A stretch of DNA of 64,000 bases from TK10-74A sp965217625. GTDB taxonomy: Bacteria > Chloroflexota > Dehalococcoidia > Bin125. Made by a program: the position numbers and the translations under genes. Shown here piece by piece: positions 62,111-64,000 of this stretch; the stretch's first letter is position 1; every line of letters starts with the position of its first letter. The notes beneath the pieces were generated by a model. It searched no databases. It saw only the letters and a program-made list of their open reading frames with translations, and was not told where the DNA came from. Location: assembly GCA_965217625.1 (NCBI GenBank), contig OZ244557.1, positions 1,178,001 to 1,242,000 on the forward strand. The letters run 5' to 3'.

Positions 62111-64000
62111 TCCGGTCCCCCCTCTCCATTGCTCCGCAATGGAGAGGGGGTTAGGGGGTGAGGTTCCCACGCAGGGGGTGAGGTCCGCCCCGCTAGACGC
62201 CGTAGATGCCGGGCTTGCCCTCGAACCACGACCGGTACCACCGATAGGTGGAGGCGGTTTGCATGTTGGTTGGGCCGTAGCCCTTGAGCCAGGGACGGTG
62301 TCCGGCGACCGGCCGGCCCCAAGAATGGTAGATCTGGGGATTGTGCTCTTCGAGCAGCTTGGTCTGGATCTCGTCGTAGATCGGCACCCGGTTCTCGGCG
62401 CCGATGGTGGTGCGTCCCTGCTCCAGCAGCGCGTCGATCTCGGGGTCCGAGAACTCGCCGAAGTTCCGTCCGCCGTCGCTGTGGTGGGTGCCGTGGAGGA
62501 CGTCGGGGTCGAACGCGCCCCCGAGGCCGTTGACGGTGAGGGTGAACTCCCCCGCCGCCCGCCTGGTGTTGTTCTCCGAGGCGGGAATCTCCTGGAGTTC
62601 GACCTCGAAGCCGATTTCGGCAAAGTTCTGGTGGAGCACCTCAGCGGTTAGGGTTTCAAGGTCGCCGGTGGTCATCGGCGGCACGCTCCCGGGGTCGTAG
62701 CCGCTGGCGTCGAGCAGCCGCCGGCCCTCGGCCAGGTCCTCCTCGCGCAGGGCGCCGGAGCGGTAGCCGGGCCGTTGGCGGAGCTCGTCGACGCTCCACG
62801 CGTATGGCCCGGCCGCGTGGCCGATCGGCCCGCCGATCTGCAGCAAGCCTCCTCTCGCCGCGAAGTTCTGTTCACGGTCGGCCGCGAGGTGCAGCGCGAG
62901 GCGCACGCGCGGGTCGGTGTAGGGCTCGACCTGGGTGTGGAAGAATGTCGAGACCGACCAGATCGCGTTCATGGGCACTTCGATGAGGTTTTCCTCGCCG
63001 ACCTGGGCCCGCAGGGCCTCGTTCTCTGCCGGGTAGCCCAACCACGGCAAAAAGGTGAAGTCGGCCTCGCCGGCGACGTACTGCGCGGCCCGATACGCCC
63101 CGTCGGCATTCCAGTTCGCCCGCAGCCCGTCGATGTAGGGGAGCGGGTCGCGGAAGTAGTTGGGGTTGCGTTCCAGCACGGTTTCGACATCGGGCTCACG
63201 GGAGACGTACTGCATACCGCCGGTGCCGATGGAAGCCTCGTTGTCGCTGGCGATGCCGTCGTCGCCGAAGGCCTCGACCGCGTCGCGCGAGATCATCACC
63301 ATCTGGTTCTCGCCGACGGCGCTGAGCAGCGGCGCGAACACCTCTTTCGTCCTAAGGCGCAGGGTGAGCTCGTCGGGGACCTCGTACTGGTCGACGCGGG
63401 AGAAGCGGTCTCGCCAGATGAACTCGGGGTTGTCCTGGCCGAAGCGCTGGAGTCCGAAGGCGGCGTCCTCGGCGACGAACTGCCGCCCGTTCAGCGGCGC
63501 CTTGTCCTGCCAGTGCACGTTCGGCTTGATGTTGTAGACGAGCGTGAGCTCGTCGACGACCTCGGGCAGTTCCGCCATCGCGGCGGTGAGCACCCCGCCG
63601 TTATCGAGGTAGTTGATGTGGTCGTAGATCGGGAGCCAGGCGCTTTCGAGGCCGCCGTGGTCGGCGATGGCCGGGTCGAGGATGCCGCCGTCGAAACTGA
63701 AGACGGAGAGGATGCCTCCATGCTGCGGGCCGGTGGCCGGGGCCTCCTCCTCTTCCGCCGCCATGGCGGCGCTCTCGGCGGCCTCCTGGGCGGCGTCGGC
63801 GGCCTCTTGGGCGGCGGCGACGGCCGCGGCGGCGGTCTCGGCCGCGGCCTCGGCGACGGCCTCGGCGGTGGCGGCGGTCTCCGCGGCGGTGGCGGCGGTC
63901 TCCGCGGCGGTGGCGGCGGCCTGGCCCGCGGCGGCGGACGCCTCCCCGGCGGCGGCCGCGGCGGCCGCCGCCGCCTCAGCGGCCTCGTCGATGGCGGCCT
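62111..64000. repeat. Long direct repeat, copy 2
   Basis: This is the second copy of the 50926-52815 segment, including the 15-bp-stem hairpin at 62118-62150. It begins exactly at the palindromic repeat and continues to the right window edge. Confidence 0.95.
62193..64000 (-). CDS. Peptide-binding lipoprotein paralogue (SBP family 5), 5' end beyond window
   Basis: The frame is open from the right edge through an alanine-rich region (63765-64000) into a complete family-5 binding domain ending at the same EGKPGIYGV C-terminus as the first copy. It differs from the first copy in short clusters, such as MTTGDLE for MTCSHLE, SENNTRRAAGEFTLTVNGLG for the matching stretch, and YAWSVDELRQRPG for YAWTPDELRQLPG. 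The signal peptide is outside the window. No permease gene follows it; the release-factor-like gene is next. Confidence 0.93.
   Translation of the reverse strand, partial: AAIDEAAEAAAAAAAAAGEASAAAGQAAATAAETAATAAETAATAEAVAEAAAETAAAAVAAAQEAADAAQEAAESAAMAAEEEEAPATGPQHGGILSVFSFDGGILDPAIADHGGLESAWLPIYDHINYLDNGGVLTAAMAELPEVVDELTLVYNIKPNVHWQDKAPLNGRQFVAEDAAFGLQRFGQDNPEFIWRDRFSRVDQYEVPDELTLRLRTKEVFAPLLSAVGENQMVMISRDAVEAFGDDGIASDNEASIGTGGMQYVSREPDVETVLERNPNYFRDPLPYIDGLRANWNADGAYRAAQYVAGEADFTFLPWLGYPAENEALRAQVGEENLIEVPMNAIWSVSTFFHTQVEPYTDPRVRLALHLAADREQNFAARGGLLQIGGPIGHAAGPYAWSVDELRQRPGYRSGALREEDLAEGRRLLDASGYDPGSVPPMTTGDLETLTAEVLHQNFAEIGFEVELQEIPASENNTRRAAGEFTLTVNGLGGAFDPDVLHGTHHSDGGRNFGEFSDPEIDALLEQGRTTIGAENRVPIYDEIQTKLLEEHNPQIYHSWGRPVAGHRPWLKGYGPTNMQTASTYRWYRSWFEGKPGIYGV

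Overview
This is a high-GC (about 70 % by eye) bacterial chromosome segment made mostly of housekeeping operons. The likely source is a Chloroflexota lineage. The clues are a very short EF-Ts, Tat-exported lipoprotein peptide-binding proteins whose leaders contain NYWT and SRR motifs, a complete hopanoid cluster and a SufR-SufC-SufB-SufD-SufS-SufU cluster. The phylum call is inference from gene style, not from a marker tree. I see no transposase, integrase, phage gene or CRISPR array.

Layout. 1-1250: truncated lipoprotein hydrolase (-). 1386-1475: tRNA-Ser(GCT). 1553-8277 (+): miaB, an NrtR-type Nudix regulator, a HAD phosphatase, then nadA-nadB-nadC behind a promoter framed by two matching palindromes. 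8274-9131 (-): dtd and an FmdB zinc-ribbon protein. 9510-16848 (+): rpsB-tsf-pyrH-frr-uppS-cdsA-dxr-rseP. 16859-17992 (-): ispG. 18048-25663 (+): small membrane protein, proS, nusA-ylxR-infB-rbfA-truB. 25676-31717 (-): dtxR-like regulator, fabG-fabD-fabF-fabF-acpP and a cupin. 31966-33659 (+): amtB-glnK, then a UUCG hairpin. 33724-34032 (-): clpS. 34250-42621 (+): MBL-fold hydrolase and the suf cluster. 42638-45416: VOC protein (-), hicA-hicB (+), MFS transporter (-). 45436-48816 (+): macrodomain, Nudix hydrolase, cobalamin adenosyltransferase, WD40-like propeller, Fur-family regulator. 48848-53413 (-): dppC, dppB and a peptide-binding lipoprotein. 53541-53802: small ORF and a fur remnant. 53885-54997: SDR. 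55111-61518 (+): polyprenyl synthase, shc, hpnC, hpnD, hpnE. 61519-62064 (-): release-factor-like protein. 62193-64000 (-): second, nearly identical peptide-binding gene running off the window.

How the parts work together. Dxr and IspG (MEP pathway) supply isoprenoid precursors that UppS uses for undecaprenyl-PP and that the 55-61 kb operon turns into hopene. NadA (an Fe-S enzyme), NadB and NadC make NAD, apparently under the neighbouring NrtR. The macrodomain-Nudix pair could recycle ADP-ribose. The suf cluster would build the Fe-S clusters needed by NadA, MiaB and IspG.

Most interesting observations: (1) two operators sharing the core GTGTCA-N3-TGACAC around the nadABC promoter, beside an nrtR-like gene; (2) two nearly identical peptide-binding genes, each with an alanine-rich stalk of up to about 230 residues, whose differences are clustered and mostly change amino acids; (3) a hicAB toxin-antitoxin module that splits an MFS-VOC gene pair and is flanked by a 120-bp duplication of their junction; (4) an RseP-type protease with two LysM-like domains; (5) pyrH with no canonical start codon at its expected N-terminus.
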